NCBI RefSeq assembly: GCF_016135805.1
Contig: NZ_JADWOX010000002.1
Span: 496,001-560,000 of the forward strand
Source of the DNA: Caulobacter hibisci
GTDB lineage: Bacteria; Pseudomonadota; Alphaproteobacteria; Caulobacterales; Caulobacteraceae
Direction of reading: 5' to 3'
Length of the DNA: 64,000 nucleotides
A program made the position numbers and the translations under genes. The notes under the pieces are model-generated. The model worked only from the letters and a program-made list of their open reading frames with translations. It did no database searches and had not been told where the DNA came from. Of the stretch, positions 20,092 to 32,798 are shown in pieces. Every line of letters starts with the position of its first letter. Position 1 is the stretch's first letter.

Positions 20092-20876
20092 TGCTGCTGG
20101 CCATCGAACAGGGCAACACCAACACCATGTTCGCCATCCACGACGGGCAGTCGTGGATCGCCCAGTGGCGCGCCGCCACCGAGAGCACCCGCACCGCCGA
20201 CGAATACGTGGTCTGGCTGTCGCAGCTGATGTCGATGCAGGGCCTGGGCTTCCGGGCCCTGGACGCCTGCATCATCTCCAGCGTCGTGCCGCAATCGCTG
20301 TTCAACCTGCGCAACCTGTCGCGCCGCTATCTGAACGTCGAGCCGCTGGTCATCGGCGAGAACGCCAAGCTCGGCGTCGATGTGCGCATCGACAAGCCCA
20401 GCGAGGCCGGCGCCGACCGCCTGGTCAACGCCGTCGGCGCGCACATGGCCTACAAGGGGCCGCTGGTCGTCATCGACAGCGGCACGGCCACGACCTTCGA
20501 CGTCGTTGGCGCTGATGGCGCCTTCGAGGGCGGCATCATAGCCCCCGGCATCAATCTTTCCATGCAGGCCCTGCACGAAGCGGCCGCCAAGCTGCCCCGC
20601 ATCGCCATCCAGCGTCCCTCGCGCAACCGGGTCGTGGGCACCGACACCGTAAGCGCCATGCAATCGGGCGTGTTCTGGGGCTATATCTCACTCATCGAAG
20701 GGCTGGTCTCGCGCATCAAGGCCGAGCGCGGCGAGCCCCTGACCGTGGTCGCCACCGGCGGCGTCGCCTCGCTGTTCGAGGGCGCCACCGACAGCATCGA
20801 CCACTTCGACCCTGATCTGACCATCCGTGGTCTCCTCGAAATTCATCGCCGCAACACCCAATTAGAGACCGAATGA
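20091..20876 (+). CDS. coaX: Type III pantothenate kinase
   Basis: A 261-residue ASKHA-fold kinase for the first step of coenzyme A synthesis. The P-loop-like N-terminal motif reads AIEQGNTNT instead of the usual DxGNT. The other marks are intact: [29 protein letters not shown] and [15 protein letters not shown]. The Asp-to-Glu change at residue 6 is conservative but unusual for a metal/phosphate-coordinating position. The gene overlaps birA by one base and rnj by four (ATGA), placing CoA, biotin and RNA-decay genes in one transcript. Confidence 0.93.
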   Translation: MLLAIEQGNTNTMFAIHDGQSWIAQWRAATESTRTADEYVVWLSQLMSMQGLGFRALDACIISSVVPQSLFNLRNLSRRYLNVEPLVIGENAKLGVDVRIDKPSEAGADRLVNAVGAHMAYKGPLVVIDSGTATTFDVVGADGAFEGGIIAPGINLSMQALHEAAAKLPRIAIQRPSRNRVVGTDTVSAMQSGVFWGYISLIEGLVSRIKAERGEPLTVVATGGVASLFEGATDSIDHFDPDLTIRGLLEIHRRNTQLETE

Positions 20877-22552
20877 CAAAGCACCCCCAAGACGAACTCG
20901 TTTTCCTGCCCCTGGGCGGGTCGAACGAGATCGGCATGAACTTCAATCTGTACGGCTTCGGGCCGGCGCACGATCGCAAGTGGATCGTCGTCGACCTGGG
21001 CGTGACCTTCGGCGACCAGACCACGCCGGGCGTCGAGATCATCCTGCCCGATCCGGAATATATCGTCCCCTATGCCAAGGACATTCTGGGCATCGTCCTG
21101 ACCCACGCCCACGAGGATCACCTGGGCGCCGTGGCCTGGCTTTGGCCGCAGCTGAAGGCGCCCGTCTACGCGACGCCGTTCACCGCCTTCCTGCTGCGCG
21201 AGAAGCTGCGCGACGCCAACCTGCTGGACGAGGTCAAGATCCACGAAGTGCCGCTGAGCGGCAGCTTCGACCTGGGGCCGTTCCACCTGGAAATGGTCAC
21301 CCTGACCCACTCGATCCCCGAGCCGAACGGCCTGGCGATCAAGACCCCGCTGGGCACCATCCTGCACACCGGCGACTGGAAGATCGATCCCGATCCCCAG
21401 CTGGGCGCGGCCACCGACATCGACGCCCTGCGCCGCCTCGGCGACGAGGGCGTGCTGGCCATGGTCTGCGACAGCACCAACGTCTTCGTCGAGGGCACGG
21501 CCGGCTCGGAAGCCGACGTCCGCATCGAGATGAACAAGCTGATCGCGAGCCTCTCGGGCAAGATCGCCGTGGCCTGCTTCGCCTCGAACGTGGCGCGCAT
21601 GGACACCGTGATCCGCGCCGCCCAGGCCGCCGGCCGCAAGGTCTGCCTGGCCGGCCGCTCGATGCACCGCATGGCCGCCGCCGCCCGCTCGGTCGGTCTG
21701 CTGGACGGCCTGGAGCCGTTCGTCACCGACGATCAGGCCAAGCACATGCCTGAGAACGAGATCCTCTATCTCTGCACCGGCAGCCAGGGCGAGGCGAGGG
21801 CGGCCCTGGCCCGCATCGCCGAGGGCAACCACCCGCATGTGAAGCTCTCCTCGGGCGACCACGTGGTGTTCAGCTCGCGGGTCATCCCGGGCAACGAGAT
21901 CCCGATCCGCAACCTGCAGAACAAGCTGGCCGACCGCGGCGTGCGCCTGCACACCGAGCGCGACACCCCCGGCATCCACGTCTCGGGCCACCCGTGCCGC
22001 GACGAGCTCAAGCAGATGTACCAGTGGGCCCGGCCGCAGATCGCCGTGCCGACTCACGGCGAGCGCCGCCACCTGCTCGAGCACGCCGCCTTCGCCAAGG
22101 ACCTGCAGGTCCCGCACGCCGTTTCGCCCCGTAACGGCGACATGGTACGCTTGGCCCCCGGCCACCCGGAGATCATCGACGAGGTGCCGGCCGGTCGCCT
22201 GTACGTCGACGGCGGCGTCGTGACGCCTGAGAACGGCGAGGCCCTGCGCGAGCGTCGCCACGCGGCGTTCAACGGCGTGCTGGCCGTGTCGATCGTGCTC
22301 GACGGGCGCAACAAGGTGGTCTCGGGCCCGCAGGTCCGCGGCCTTGGCCTGGCCGGCGACGAGGAATATCCCCTCGACGAGGCGCTGGACGACTTGGCGG
22401 AAGAGGCCGAAGAGGCCTTCAAGCGCCTGTCGGGCGACGATCGCGAGATCGACGAGACCATCGAGAACGCCATCTCGCGCGCCGTGAAGAAGGCCGCCTT
22501 CCGCATCTGGGAACGCAAGCCGGTCGTCGAGACGACCGTCCTGCGGCTCTAG
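20873..22552 (+). CDS. rnj: Ribonuclease J
   Basis: A 559-residue metallo-beta-lactamase/beta-CASP ribonuclease with endo- and 5'-exonuclease activity in mRNA decay and rRNA maturation. The metal motif HAHEDHLG is at residues 78-85 (His78, His80, Asp82, His83). Additional ligands are in [11 protein letters not shown], and beta-CASP motifs include CFASNVARM and STNVFVEG. The C-terminal domain after residue 450 is the usual dimer/tetramer region. Coexistence of RNase J with an RNase E degradosome is known in alphaproteobacteria. ATGA overlap with coaX. Confidence 0.95.
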   Translation: MTKHPQDELVFLPLGGSNEIGMNFNLYGFGPAHDRKWIVVDLGVTFGDQTTPGVEIILPDPEYIVPYAKDILGIVLTHAHEDHLGAVAWLWPQLKAPVYATPFTAFLLREKLRDANLLDEVKIHEVPLSGSFDLGPFHLEMVTLTHSIPEPNGLAIKTPLGTILHTGDWKIDPDPQLGAATDIDALRRLGDEGVLAMVCDSTNVFVEGTAGSEADVRIEMNKLIASLSGKIAVACFASNVARMDTVIRAAQAAGRKVCLAGRSMHRMAAAARSVGLLDGLEPFVTDDQAKHMPENEILYLCTGSQGEARAALARIAEGNHPHVKLSSGDHVVFSSRVIPGNEIPIRNLQNKLADRGVRLHTERDTPGIHVSGHPCRDELKQMYQWARPQIAVPTHGERRHLLEHAAFAKDLQVPHAVSPRNGDMVRLAPGHPEIIDEVPAGRLYVDGGVVTPENGEALRERRHAAFNGVLAVSIVLDGRNKVVSGPQVRGLGLAGDEEYPLDEALDDLAEEAEEAFKRLSGDDREIDETIENAISRAVKKAAFRIWERKPVVETTVLRL

Positions 22553-22553
22553 C

Positions 22554-23291
22554 ATGACCACGCCAGAGGATCCGATCCCGGTCGAAGCGCCGCGTGAGCG
22601 GCTTTTCGGCCGGAGTCCGGCCATCCTCTGGTCCGAGGCCTGGCCGGTGATCGTCATGCTGATGGCGATCTGGCTCGCCATGCTGGTCCAGTCGGCGGGC
22701 GAGCTGCTCGGCGCGGGCGAGACGATCTTCGTGCTCGGCGGCCTCTGGAAGCCGGGGGTCTACCAGGGTCTGTGGTGGACCCCGCTGACCCACATGTTCG
22801 TGCACATGAGCTGGGGCCAGGAGTGGGGCTGGCTGCACGTCGTCTTCAACAGCGGCGGACTGGTCGCCCTCGGGCCGGCGATCGCCCAGCGGTTCGGCCG
22901 AGACGCGCTGGGCGGGCTGCTGTTCCTCGTCTTCTACCTCGTCTGCGGCTTGGCCGGGGCGGGGGCGTTCCTGCTGCTGGGCGCCGACCAGGTGCTGGTC
23001 GTCGGGGCCTCCGGAGCGATCTTCGGCCTCTGGGGCGCGCTCGCGCGGCTCAGTGGACCGGGAGAGGCGAAGCTCGCACCGATCTTCGCTCCGTCCGTGC
23101 TGCGCCAGGTGGGCTCGGCCGTGATTTCCAACCTCGTCGTCCTGGGAGCCGCCTTCGGCTACGGCGCGGTGTCGGGGGGAGCGGGCGGCATCGCCTGGCA
23201 GGCCCACCTGGGCGGTTTCCTGGCCGGTTTCCTGCTGATCCAGGTCATGCCCGCCCGCTTCCATTGGCTGAAGGTCGCGCGCCCCGCGTGA
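22554..23291 (+). CDS. Rhomboid-family intramembrane serine protease
   Basis: A 245-residue membrane protein with six hydrophobic segments. The catalytic Ser153 lies in GASGAIFG and the catalytic His218 in WQAHLGGFLAGF. HVVFN (His95 to Asn99) supplies the oxyanion-side HxxxN motif of active rhomboids. All active-site parts are present, so it should be a working protease that cleaves transmembrane substrates near the membrane surface. It starts one base after the rnj stop, probably in the same transcript. Substrates are unknown. Confidence 0.88.
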   Translation: MTTPEDPIPVEAPRERLFGRSPAILWSEAWPVIVMLMAIWLAMLVQSAGELLGAGETIFVLGGLWKPGVYQGLWWTPLTHMFVHMSWGQEWGWLHVVFNSGGLVALGPAIAQRFGRDALGGLLFLVFYLVCGLAGAGAFLLLGADQVLVVGASGAIFGLWGALARLSGPGEAKLAPIFAPSVLRQVGSAVISNLVVLGAAFGYGAVSGGAGGIAWQAHLGGFLAGFLLIQVMPARFHWLKVARPA

Positions 23292-23364
23292 AGGCCCCGC
23301 TTGACTGCCGTACGCGGAGGCTGGGTTAGTTGGCGCAAGATCCAGCAGCCAGGACCCACGCACC

Positions 23365-23784
23365 ATGATCGGCAGGCTCAACCACGTCGGCGTCGCCACC
23401 CCCTCCATCGACGAGTCGGTGAAGATGTACCGCGAACTGCTCGGCGCCACCTCGGTGACCGACAAGTGGGCCATGCCCGAGCAGGGGGTCTGGGTGTGCT
23501 TCGTCAACCTGCCTAACAGCCAGATCGAGCTGATCGAGCCCTATGGCGAGAACTCGCCGATCCACGGCTTTCTCGCCAAGAACCCCAGGGGCGGCCAGCA
23601 CCACATCTGCTTCGAGGTCGACGACATCCACGCGGCGCGTGATTCCCTGGTCGCCAAGGGCGCCACCGTGCTAGGCGAACCTCGGATCGGCGCCCATGGC
23701 ACGCTGATCGTCTTCGTTCACCCCAAGGACATGGGCGGCCTGCTCGTGGAATTGATGGAAAGCCCCAAGGACGCGCATCACTGA
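23365..23784 (+). CDS. mce: Methylmalonyl-CoA epimerase
   Basis: A 139-residue vicinal-oxygen-chelate protein that interconverts (S)- and (R)-methylmalonyl-CoA in propionyl-CoA use. The N-terminal NHVGVATPSIDESVKMY with metal-ligand His, ELIEPYGENSPIHGFL and GQHHICFEVDDI with its His ligand are family marks. The C-terminal Glu ligand is in LVELME. It follows a 73-bp gap with a weak TTGACTG -35-like box at 23301. A one-base overlap joins it to the DUF1467 gene. Length is normal. Confidence 0.93.
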   Translation: MIGRLNHVGVATPSIDESVKMYRELLGATSVTDKWAMPEQGVWVCFVNLPNSQIELIEPYGENSPIHGFLAKNPRGGQHHICFEVDDIHAARDSLVAKGATVLGEPRIGAHGTLIVFVHPKDMGGLLVELMESPKDAHH

Positions 23785-24044
23785 TGGGCCCGATCACCAG
23801 CATCGCGATCTTCCTGACCATCTGGTGGACGGTGCTGTTCGCGGTCCTGCCGCTCGGTACGCGCAGCTTTCACGAGATGGGAATCGAGCCGCCGCCGGGT
23901 GCGGATCCTGGCGCGCCGGTCAATCCGAACCTCAAGCGCAAGTTCCTGACCACCACGTGGATAGCGGCGGCGCTGTTCGCGGTGCTGTGGCTGGTGGTGA
24001 AGTTCCACCTGGTGACTCTGCCCGACCTGCCCTCGACCTACTGA
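23784..24044 (+). CDS. DUF1467 family membrane protein
   Basis: An 86-residue protein with two membrane segments at about residues 5-25 and 55-77. They flank a loop with FHEMGIEPPPGADPGAP, the conserved DUF1467 pattern (Trp-rich first helix, PLG, E-PPG). The family is nearly restricted to alphaproteobacteria and is very often encoded between mce and proS, as here. No biochemical role is known. It overlaps mce by one base. A large inverted repeat begins directly after its stop. Confidence 0.85.
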   Translation: MGPITSIAIFLTIWWTVLFAVLPLGTRSFHEMGIEPPPGADPGAPVNPNLKRKFLTTTWIAAALFAVLWLVVKFHLVTLPDLPSTY

Positions 24045-24052
24045 AAAATTTG

Positions 24053-24099
24053 CAGAACGGGCCCGGGCGCCCAAGCCTTGGGCGAGGGCCGGCCTTCTG
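24053..24099 (+). other. GC-rich hairpin after the DUF1467 gene
   Basis: A core palindrome CGCCCAAG-C-CTTGGGCG at 24068-24084 sits inside a longer imperfect inverted repeat whose outer arms are CAGAA (from 24053) and TTCTG (to 24099). The transcript would fold into a stable stem right after the DUF1467 stop at 24044. There is no T-tract, so a 3'-end stabilising or Rho-assisted stop is more likely than a classical intrinsic terminator. Confidence 0.4.
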
Positions 24100-24251
24100 C
24101 CCGCAAAACGCCTATCGGTTGGGCGAAACAGGCCGACTTGCCAGCTTGGCGGCAATCGGATGCCCCAACAGCCGTTCGGCAGGCCTAGATTGTCATGACG
24201 AGGCCGGGTTCGGCCTTGCTCTGTGGCGTCTTCCCCGACGATGAACTTGAT

Positions 24252-24285
24252 GGCCGCGCGAGTGAACCGCGCGGCCTTCTTTTCG
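24252..24285 (+). terminator. Rho-independent terminator in the gap before proS
   Basis: GGCCGCGCG (24252-24260), loop of 7, CGCGCGGCC (24268-24276), then TTCTTTT. A perfect 9-bp GC stem followed by a T-rich run is a strong intrinsic terminator in this GC-rich genome. It lies over 200 bp after the last upstream gene, so it may end a separate short RNA starting around 24190-24200. Confidence 0.65.
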
Positions 24286-24380
24286 TTATGGCTCCGTTCG
24301 AGGGCGTTAGGTGAAAGTGAGCGCGGTTTCGCGTCCGGACGTCCTCGACAACTCAAAATGCCATCTTTTCGCCGCGCGCG

Positions 24381-24410
24381 TTGCCAAGCTGAACGGCGAC
24401 CGGCTATCTC
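24381..24410 (+). promoter_or_regulatory. Probable proS promoter
   Basis: TTGCCAA at 24381-24387, a 15-bp spacer, and GCTATCTC at 24403-24410. The -10 box matches GCTANAWC in seven of eight positions and the -35 keeps TTG. Transcription would begin about 28 nt before the proS ATG at 24444. Confidence 0.45.
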
Positions 24411-24443
24411 AACGCCTCGAATTCCCCCGGAGACGTCTCTTCC

Positions 24444-25772
24444 ATGCGCCTGTCGCGCTACTTCCTGCCCGTCCTGAAAGAAGCTCCCTCCGACGCCCAG
24501 ATCGCCTCGCACCAGCTGATGCTGCGCGCTGGCATGATCCGGCAGGAAGCCGCCGGCATCTACGCTTGGCTGCCGCTGGGCCTGCGCGTGCTCAACAAGG
24601 TCGAGCAGATCGTCCGTGAGGAGATGGACCGGGCCGGCGCCATCGAGCTCTTGATGCCGACCCTGCAACTGGCCGACCTGTGGCGCGAGTCGGGGCGCTA
24701 CGACGCCTACGGCCCGGAGATGCTGCGCATCACCGACCGCCATGAGCGCGAGCTGCTGTACGGGCCCACCAACGAGGAAATGGTCACCGAGATCTTCCGG
24801 GGCTCGGTGAAGTCCTACAAGGACCTGCCCAAGAACCTCTATCACGTGCAGTGGAAGTTCCGCGACGAGCGCCGCCCGCGCTTCGGCGTCATGCGCGGCC
24901 GCGAGTTCCTGATGAAGGACGCCTACAGCTTCGACCTCGACGCCGAGGGCGCGCGCAAGTCCTACAACCGCATGTTCGTGGCCTATCTGAACCTGTTCTC
25001 GCGGATGGGCCTGAAGGCCGTGCCGATGCGCGCGGACACCGGCCCGATCGGCGGCGACCTGAGCCACGAGTTCATCGTCCTGGCCGAGACCGGCGAAAGC
25101 GCCGTCTTCTGCCACAAGGACCTGGTCGAGATGGCCGCGCCCGGTCCCGACGTCGACTGGTACGGCGACCTGCAGCCGCTGGTCGACCAGCGCACCGCGC
25201 TCTACGCCGCGACCGAGGAAATGCACGACGAAGCCGCCTTCGACGCCATCCCCGAGGGCGACCGCCTGTCGGCCCGCGGCATCGAGGTCGGCCACATCTT
25301 CTCGTTCGGCACGAAGTATTCCGAGCCGATGAAGGCCTACGTCATGGGTCCCGACGGCAAGGAAGTGCCGGCCCAGATGGGCAGCTACGGCGTCGGCGTC
25401 TCGCGCCTGCTGGGCGCGATCATCGAGGCCAGCCACGACGAGGGCGGCATCATCTGGCCGGAAAGCGTCGCGCCCTACCACGTGGGCATCGTCAACATGC
25501 GCCAGGGCGACGCGGCCTGCGACGGCGTCTGCGACGGCGCCTACAAGGCCCTGCAGGCGGCCGGCGTCGACGTGCTCTATGACGACACCGACGCTCGCGG
25601 CGGCGCCAAGTTCGCCACCATGGACCTGATCGGCCTGCCTTGGCAGCTGATCGTCGGCCCCAAGGGCGTGGCCGAGGGCGTGGTCGAGCTGAAGAACCGC
25701 AAGACCGGCGAACGGGTCACCGAGCCGCTCGACGCGGCCGTGGCCCGCCTGACCGGCAAGGCCGCCGCCTGA
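24444..25772 (+). CDS. proS: Prolyl-tRNA synthetase, short form without editing insertion
   Basis: A 442-residue class II synthetase that charges tRNA-Pro. Motif 2 ([18 protein letters not shown]) and motif 3 ([16 protein letters not shown]) are clear, and TNEE and [10 protein letters not shown] are present. The large INS editing domain found in the roughly 570-residue E. coli enzyme is absent: motif 2 passes to motif 3 with only a short linker. Family knowledge says such alphaproteobacterial enzymes rely on a free-standing deacylase (ProXp-ala type) to clear Ala-tRNA-Pro. It overlaps the Lol permease gene by one base. Confidence 0.95.
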   Translation: MRLSRYFLPVLKEAPSDAQIASHQLMLRAGMIRQEAAGIYAWLPLGLRVLNKVEQIVREEMDRAGAIELLMPTLQLADLWRESGRYDAYGPEMLRITDRHERELLYGPTNEEMVTEIFRGSVKSYKDLPKNLYHVQWKFRDERRPRFGVMRGREFLMKDAYSFDLDAEGARKSYNRMFVAYLNLFSRMGLKAVPMRADTGPIGGDLSHEFIVLAETGESAVFCHKDLVEMAAPGPDVDWYGDLQPLVDQRTALYAATEEMHDEAAFDAIPEGDRLSARGIEVGHIFSFGTKYSEPMKAYVMGPDGKEVPAQMGSYGVGVSRLLGAIIEASHDEGGIIWPESVAPYHVGIVNMRQGDAACDGVCDGAYKALQAAGVDVLYDDTDARGGAKFATMDLIGLPWQLIVGPKGVAEGVVELKNRKTGERVTEPLDAAVARLTGKAAA

Positions 25773-27038
25773 TGGCGCTCGGCGCGGGGCCTTTCGGGAC
25801 CTGGGAGCGGACGGTCGCCTGGCGTTACCTGCGCACCAAGCGCAAGAACGGCGGCGTCGCCCTGATCTCGGTCATCTCGTTCAGCGCGGTGATGCTGGCG
25901 GTCTTCGCCCTGATCACCGTGATGAGCGTCATGAACGGCTTCCGCGCCGAGCTTCTCGGCCGGCTGCTCGGCTTCAACGGCCACATCTACGCCCAGGGGC
26001 CGCTCGTGAATGGCCCCGACCGCGAGGGCGTCATCGCCCGCATCAAGGCCGTGCCCGGCGTGATCCAGGCAGCGCCCCTGGTCGAGGCCCAGGCCATGGT
26101 CATCGGTCCCAACCAGGTGACCGGCGCCATCGTTCGCGGCGTCAATCCGGCCGATCTGCGCGGCATGAAGCTGATCTCGGCCAACATCAAGCAGGGCTCG
26201 CTCGACGGCTTCGGCGAGGGCGAGTACGGCGGCGACATGGTGCTGATCGGCGACCGCATGGCCCGCAATCTGGGCCTCTCGGTCGGCGACCCGATCACCC
26301 TGATCTCGCCCTCAGGCCCGGCCACCGCCTTCGGCACCTCGACCCGAGAAAAGGACTATGTCGTCGGCGGGATCTTCAGCGTCGGCATGAGCCAGTTCGA
26401 CGAGTCCTACGTGATGATGCCGCTGGCCCAGGCGCAGCCGTTCTTCGGGCGCGACACGGCCATCGACTATGTCGAGGTCAAGCTCACCGACCCCGACAAC
26501 GCCAAGCTGGCCAAGGCCACCATCGAGCAGGCAGTCGGCCCGGGCGCCTTCATCACCGACTGGATGGACAAGAACAGCAGCTACTTCAACGCCTTGCAGG
26601 TCGAGCGCAAGGTCATGCGGCTGATCCTGTTCTTCATCGTCGCCATCGCGACCCTGAACATCATCTCCGGCCTGGTCATGCTGGTGAAGAACAAGGGCCG
26701 CGACATCGCCATCCTGCGCACCATGGGGGCCAGCCAGTCGTCGATCCTGCGGATCTTCATCATGGCCGGCGCCTCGATCGGCCTGGCCGGCACCCTGACC
26801 GGCCTGCTCTTGGGCGTGCTGTTCTGCGCCAACATCACGGCGATCCAGAGCTTCGTCGAATGGGCCACCGGCACGTCGGTGTTCAGCGCCGACATCTATT
26901 TCCTGGCCCACATCCCGGCCAAGATCGACTGGGCCGAGGTGGGCGGCATCGTCGCCATCTCCACCCTGATGAGCATCCTGGCCACCCTGCCGCCGGCCCT
27001 GCGCGCCTCGCGCCTCGATCCGGTGGAGGCCCTTCGCT

Positions 27039-27046
<8 letters not shown>
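25772..27046 (+). CDS. lolC: Lipoprotein-releasing ABC transporter permease (LolC/LolE family)
   Basis: A 424-residue MacB/FtsX-type permease that extracts lipoproteins from the inner membrane for transfer to LolA. The N-terminal transmembrane helix follows RYLRTKRKNGGVALIS. A large periplasmic domain spans about residues 50-275, and three C-terminal helices include NIISGLVMLVKNKGRDIAILRTMGAS. Only one permease gene accompanies lolD here, so the complex may be a homodimer of a combined LolC/LolE type. The start is ATG 25772 in the proS stop. It overlaps lolD by 8 nt. Confidence 0.92.
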
Positions 27047-27725
<679 letters not shown>

Positions 27726-27728
27726 GGG

Positions 27729-28685
27729 CTAGAGCAGGGCGTCCCGCATCGCGTTGAAGAACCCCGCCTGGTCGATCTTCTTGATCACCCGGGCGTTGGG
27801 CTCGCGGCGCTTGAGGGCCGGGTCGGCGATCTCGATGTCCGGCAGGATCGAGTGCGAGACGCTGAGATAGCCGCGTGTCAGCTCGCCCTGGATCTCGACG
27901 TCGATGACGCAGCGCTCGGCGTCCAGCACCAGAGCCTCGTCCAGCATGGCCGCGCAGGTCAGGGCGTCGGGGTGCAGGCTGCCGTCCAGGCCCTCGGTGT
28001 CGCGGGCGAAGGCCAGCGAGGCCTCGTTGACCTTGGTGAAGAACCTGGCGCGCGGCGTGCCGATCGCGTCGAGTTCGGCCAGTTGCGCCGTGGTCAGCAG
28101 GCCGTCGCGCAGGGTCTGGGTCCAGGTCACCACGTGCAGGTCAAAGCCGGCGTTGACGACGATCTTGGCCGCCTCCGGGTCGACATAGAAATTGTATTCG
28201 GCCGCTGGGGTGACGTTGCCGACCCCGTTGTCAGTGCCGCCCATCACCCACAGGGCCTTGGCGGCCTGGGCGATGGCCGGCTCGCGCAGCACGGCCAGGG
28301 CGATGTTGGTCAGCGGCGCCTGGGCCAGCAGGGTGATCTCGCCGGGCGCTTCCATCACCCGCCGCACGATCTCGTCGGCCGCGTGGCCGGGGGAGGGGCG
28401 CTGGGCGGTCTTGGCGAAGGCCGCGTCGCTCATGCCGTCGGCGCCGAACACATAGGCCGCGTCCAGCGGGATGCGGCTGAACGGCTTGCCGGCCCCCAGA
28501 TAGACCGGAACGCCGGCCGCCTCGCAGGCCTCCAGCGTGACCAGGGCGTTCTCGGCGTGCTGCTCGAAGCCGACATTGCCGTGGCTGATGGTGATGGCCT
28601 CGACGGTCACGCCCGGGCGGCGCAGGGCCAGCATCAGGGAGAAGACGTCGTCTCCGGCGGTGTCGGTGTCGATGATCAGGCGCAT
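27729..28685 (-). CDS. Nucleoside hydrolase (IunH family)
   Basis: A 318-residue enzyme that splits N-ribosides to ribose and base. The calcium-binding N-terminal motif reads IIDTDTAGDD (Asp cluster DxDxxxDD), with Thr where most members have Pro. A second family patch is LAQAPLTNIALAVL, and a catalytic-region patch is NFYVDPEAAKIV. No signal peptide is present, so it acts in the cytoplasm in nucleoside salvage. Base preference cannot be told from sequence. It is transcribed toward lolD and divergent from sidA/dnaE. Confidence 0.88.
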   Translation of the reverse strand: MRLIIDTDTAGDDVFSLMLALRRPGVTVEAITISHGNVGFEQHAENALVTLEACEAAGVPVYLGAGKPFSRIPLDAAYVFGADGMSDAAFAKTAQRPSPGHAADEIVRRVMEAPGEITLLAQAPLTNIALAVLREPAIAQAAKALWVMGGTDNGVGNVTPAAEYNFYVDPEAAKIVVNAGFDLHVVTWTQTLRDGLLTTAQLAELDAIGTPRARFFTKVNEASLAFARDTEGLDGSLHPDALTCAAMLDEALVLDAERCVIDVEIQGELTRGYLSVSHSILPDIEIADPALKRREPNARVIKKIDQAGFFNAMRDALL

Positions 28686-28799
28686 GGTCGGGCTTCTGCC
28701 GCTTTCGAGCCGTCATGGCCAGAGCGGCAAGGTTGAACCGCGTCCATCAGCCCCGCGCGACAAAAAAGCGCGCAACGCGCCTGTGGACTATTGTGATGG

Positions 28800-28832
28800 G
28801 AACAAAAGGGGAATAAAGAACAAAACAGCAAC
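28800..28832. promoter_or_regulatory. Two LexA (SOS) box-like repeats upstream of sidA
   Basis: Two 15-bp direct-repeat units resemble the alphaproteobacterial SOS box GTTC-N7-GTTC read on the minus strand. On the plus strand they are GAAC-N7-GAAT at 28800-28814 and GAAC-N7-CAAC at 28818-28832. Each has one mismatch, and both keep the A-rich spacer next to GAAC. They lie 27-59 nt upstream of the SidA start, where LexA would block transcription. Confidence 0.5.
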
Positions 28833-28858
28833 TGGTCAACGAGCTGTGGAGGGATGTT

Positions 28859-28948
28859 ATGGTCCGGATCGCACGTGAGTCTTTGGCGCTTGTATCTGTC
28901 GCCGGCTTCGTCTGGATGATGTGTTCGGTCGCCCAGTTGGTGGCCTGA
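28859..28948 (+). CDS. sidA: SidA-type SOS-induced cell-division inhibitor micropeptide (29 aa)
   Basis: ATG 28859 opens a 29-residue frame starting [11 protein letters not shown] and ending SVAQLVA before TGA 28946-28948. A strong GGAGGG ribosome-binding site lies 5 nt upstream. The peptide has a short basic N-terminus and one hydrophobic membrane-spanning stretch (residues 9-28). In Caulobacter, SidA is a 29-residue inner-membrane protein made under LexA control that blocks division through FtsW/FtsN. Length, membrane topology and LexA-like boxes upstream all agree. dnaE starts 27 nt later, so the two are probably co-transcribed. The assignment rests on memory of the family, not on an alignment. 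Confidence 0.75.
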   Translation: MVRIARESLALVSVAGFVWMMCSVAQLVA

Positions 28949-28974
28949 GTCGATAAAGCAGCGAGGTCATGGTC

Positions 28975-32406
<3,432 letters not shown>

Positions 32407-32798
32407 CGGCGCGCCCCGTTCGGCTTGGGTGCGTCGATATGTGGGTCCGGGCCGAGAGGCTTGCGGTTTGGCGGGACGCGCAACGACCATGCGCCAGAGC
32501 GCGCCAGGGTCAGGTGTGTGCGGTTCGCCCGCGCGGGCGCGCCCTGGATGTGCGAAGCCTGGAGCCTGTTGCGGGGCCGCCGGGGCGAGGATCGATCGTC
32601 GACGCCGTTTGCAGTGGCGGCTTGCGGTGGCCCTTTGTCGTGAGCGTTTGCAATGTTCTGCCGGAGCGTCCTTGATCGCGGGCGACGCGACCGTCGATCA
32701 TCAGGCTTTGTGCTCCGGCAAGGCGATCAGCGCGGATCCGTGCGGGCGTATGAGCAGGGAAGCTGGCGGCGCGCCGTCGCCAGCCAAGGGAGGACGAC
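32407..32798. other. 392-bp region without a supported gene between dnaE and the GFA gene
   Basis: Open frames on the plus strand exist only because of high GC and have no ribosome-binding site or recognisable protein. Two short GC palindromes (CGCCCGCGCGGGCG at 32526 and GGGCGCGCCC at 32535) overlap. No intrinsic terminator with a T-tract was found, and no tRNA or known RNA motif was seen. Confidence 0.4.

Larger units (their letters stand above)
24045..24443. other. 399-bp gene-free, structured region between DUF1467 and proS
   Basis: No convincing protein gene is visible. The only short plus-strand frame with a start near the middle (ATG 24195, 39 codons) has no ribosome-binding site. The region holds three hairpins (24053-24099, 24201-24216 AGGCCG/CGGCCT with a GGTT loop, and the terminator at 24252-24285). 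Then comes a proS-proximal promoter match at 24381-24410. The middle section 24190-24285 looks like a possible small RNA. Confidence 0.5.

Noticed and set aside
24195..24314. 39-codon frame (MTRPGSALL...) in the gap before proS
   Set aside because: No ribosome-binding site, and it passes through the intrinsic terminator hairpin; an RNA or leader is a better explanation.
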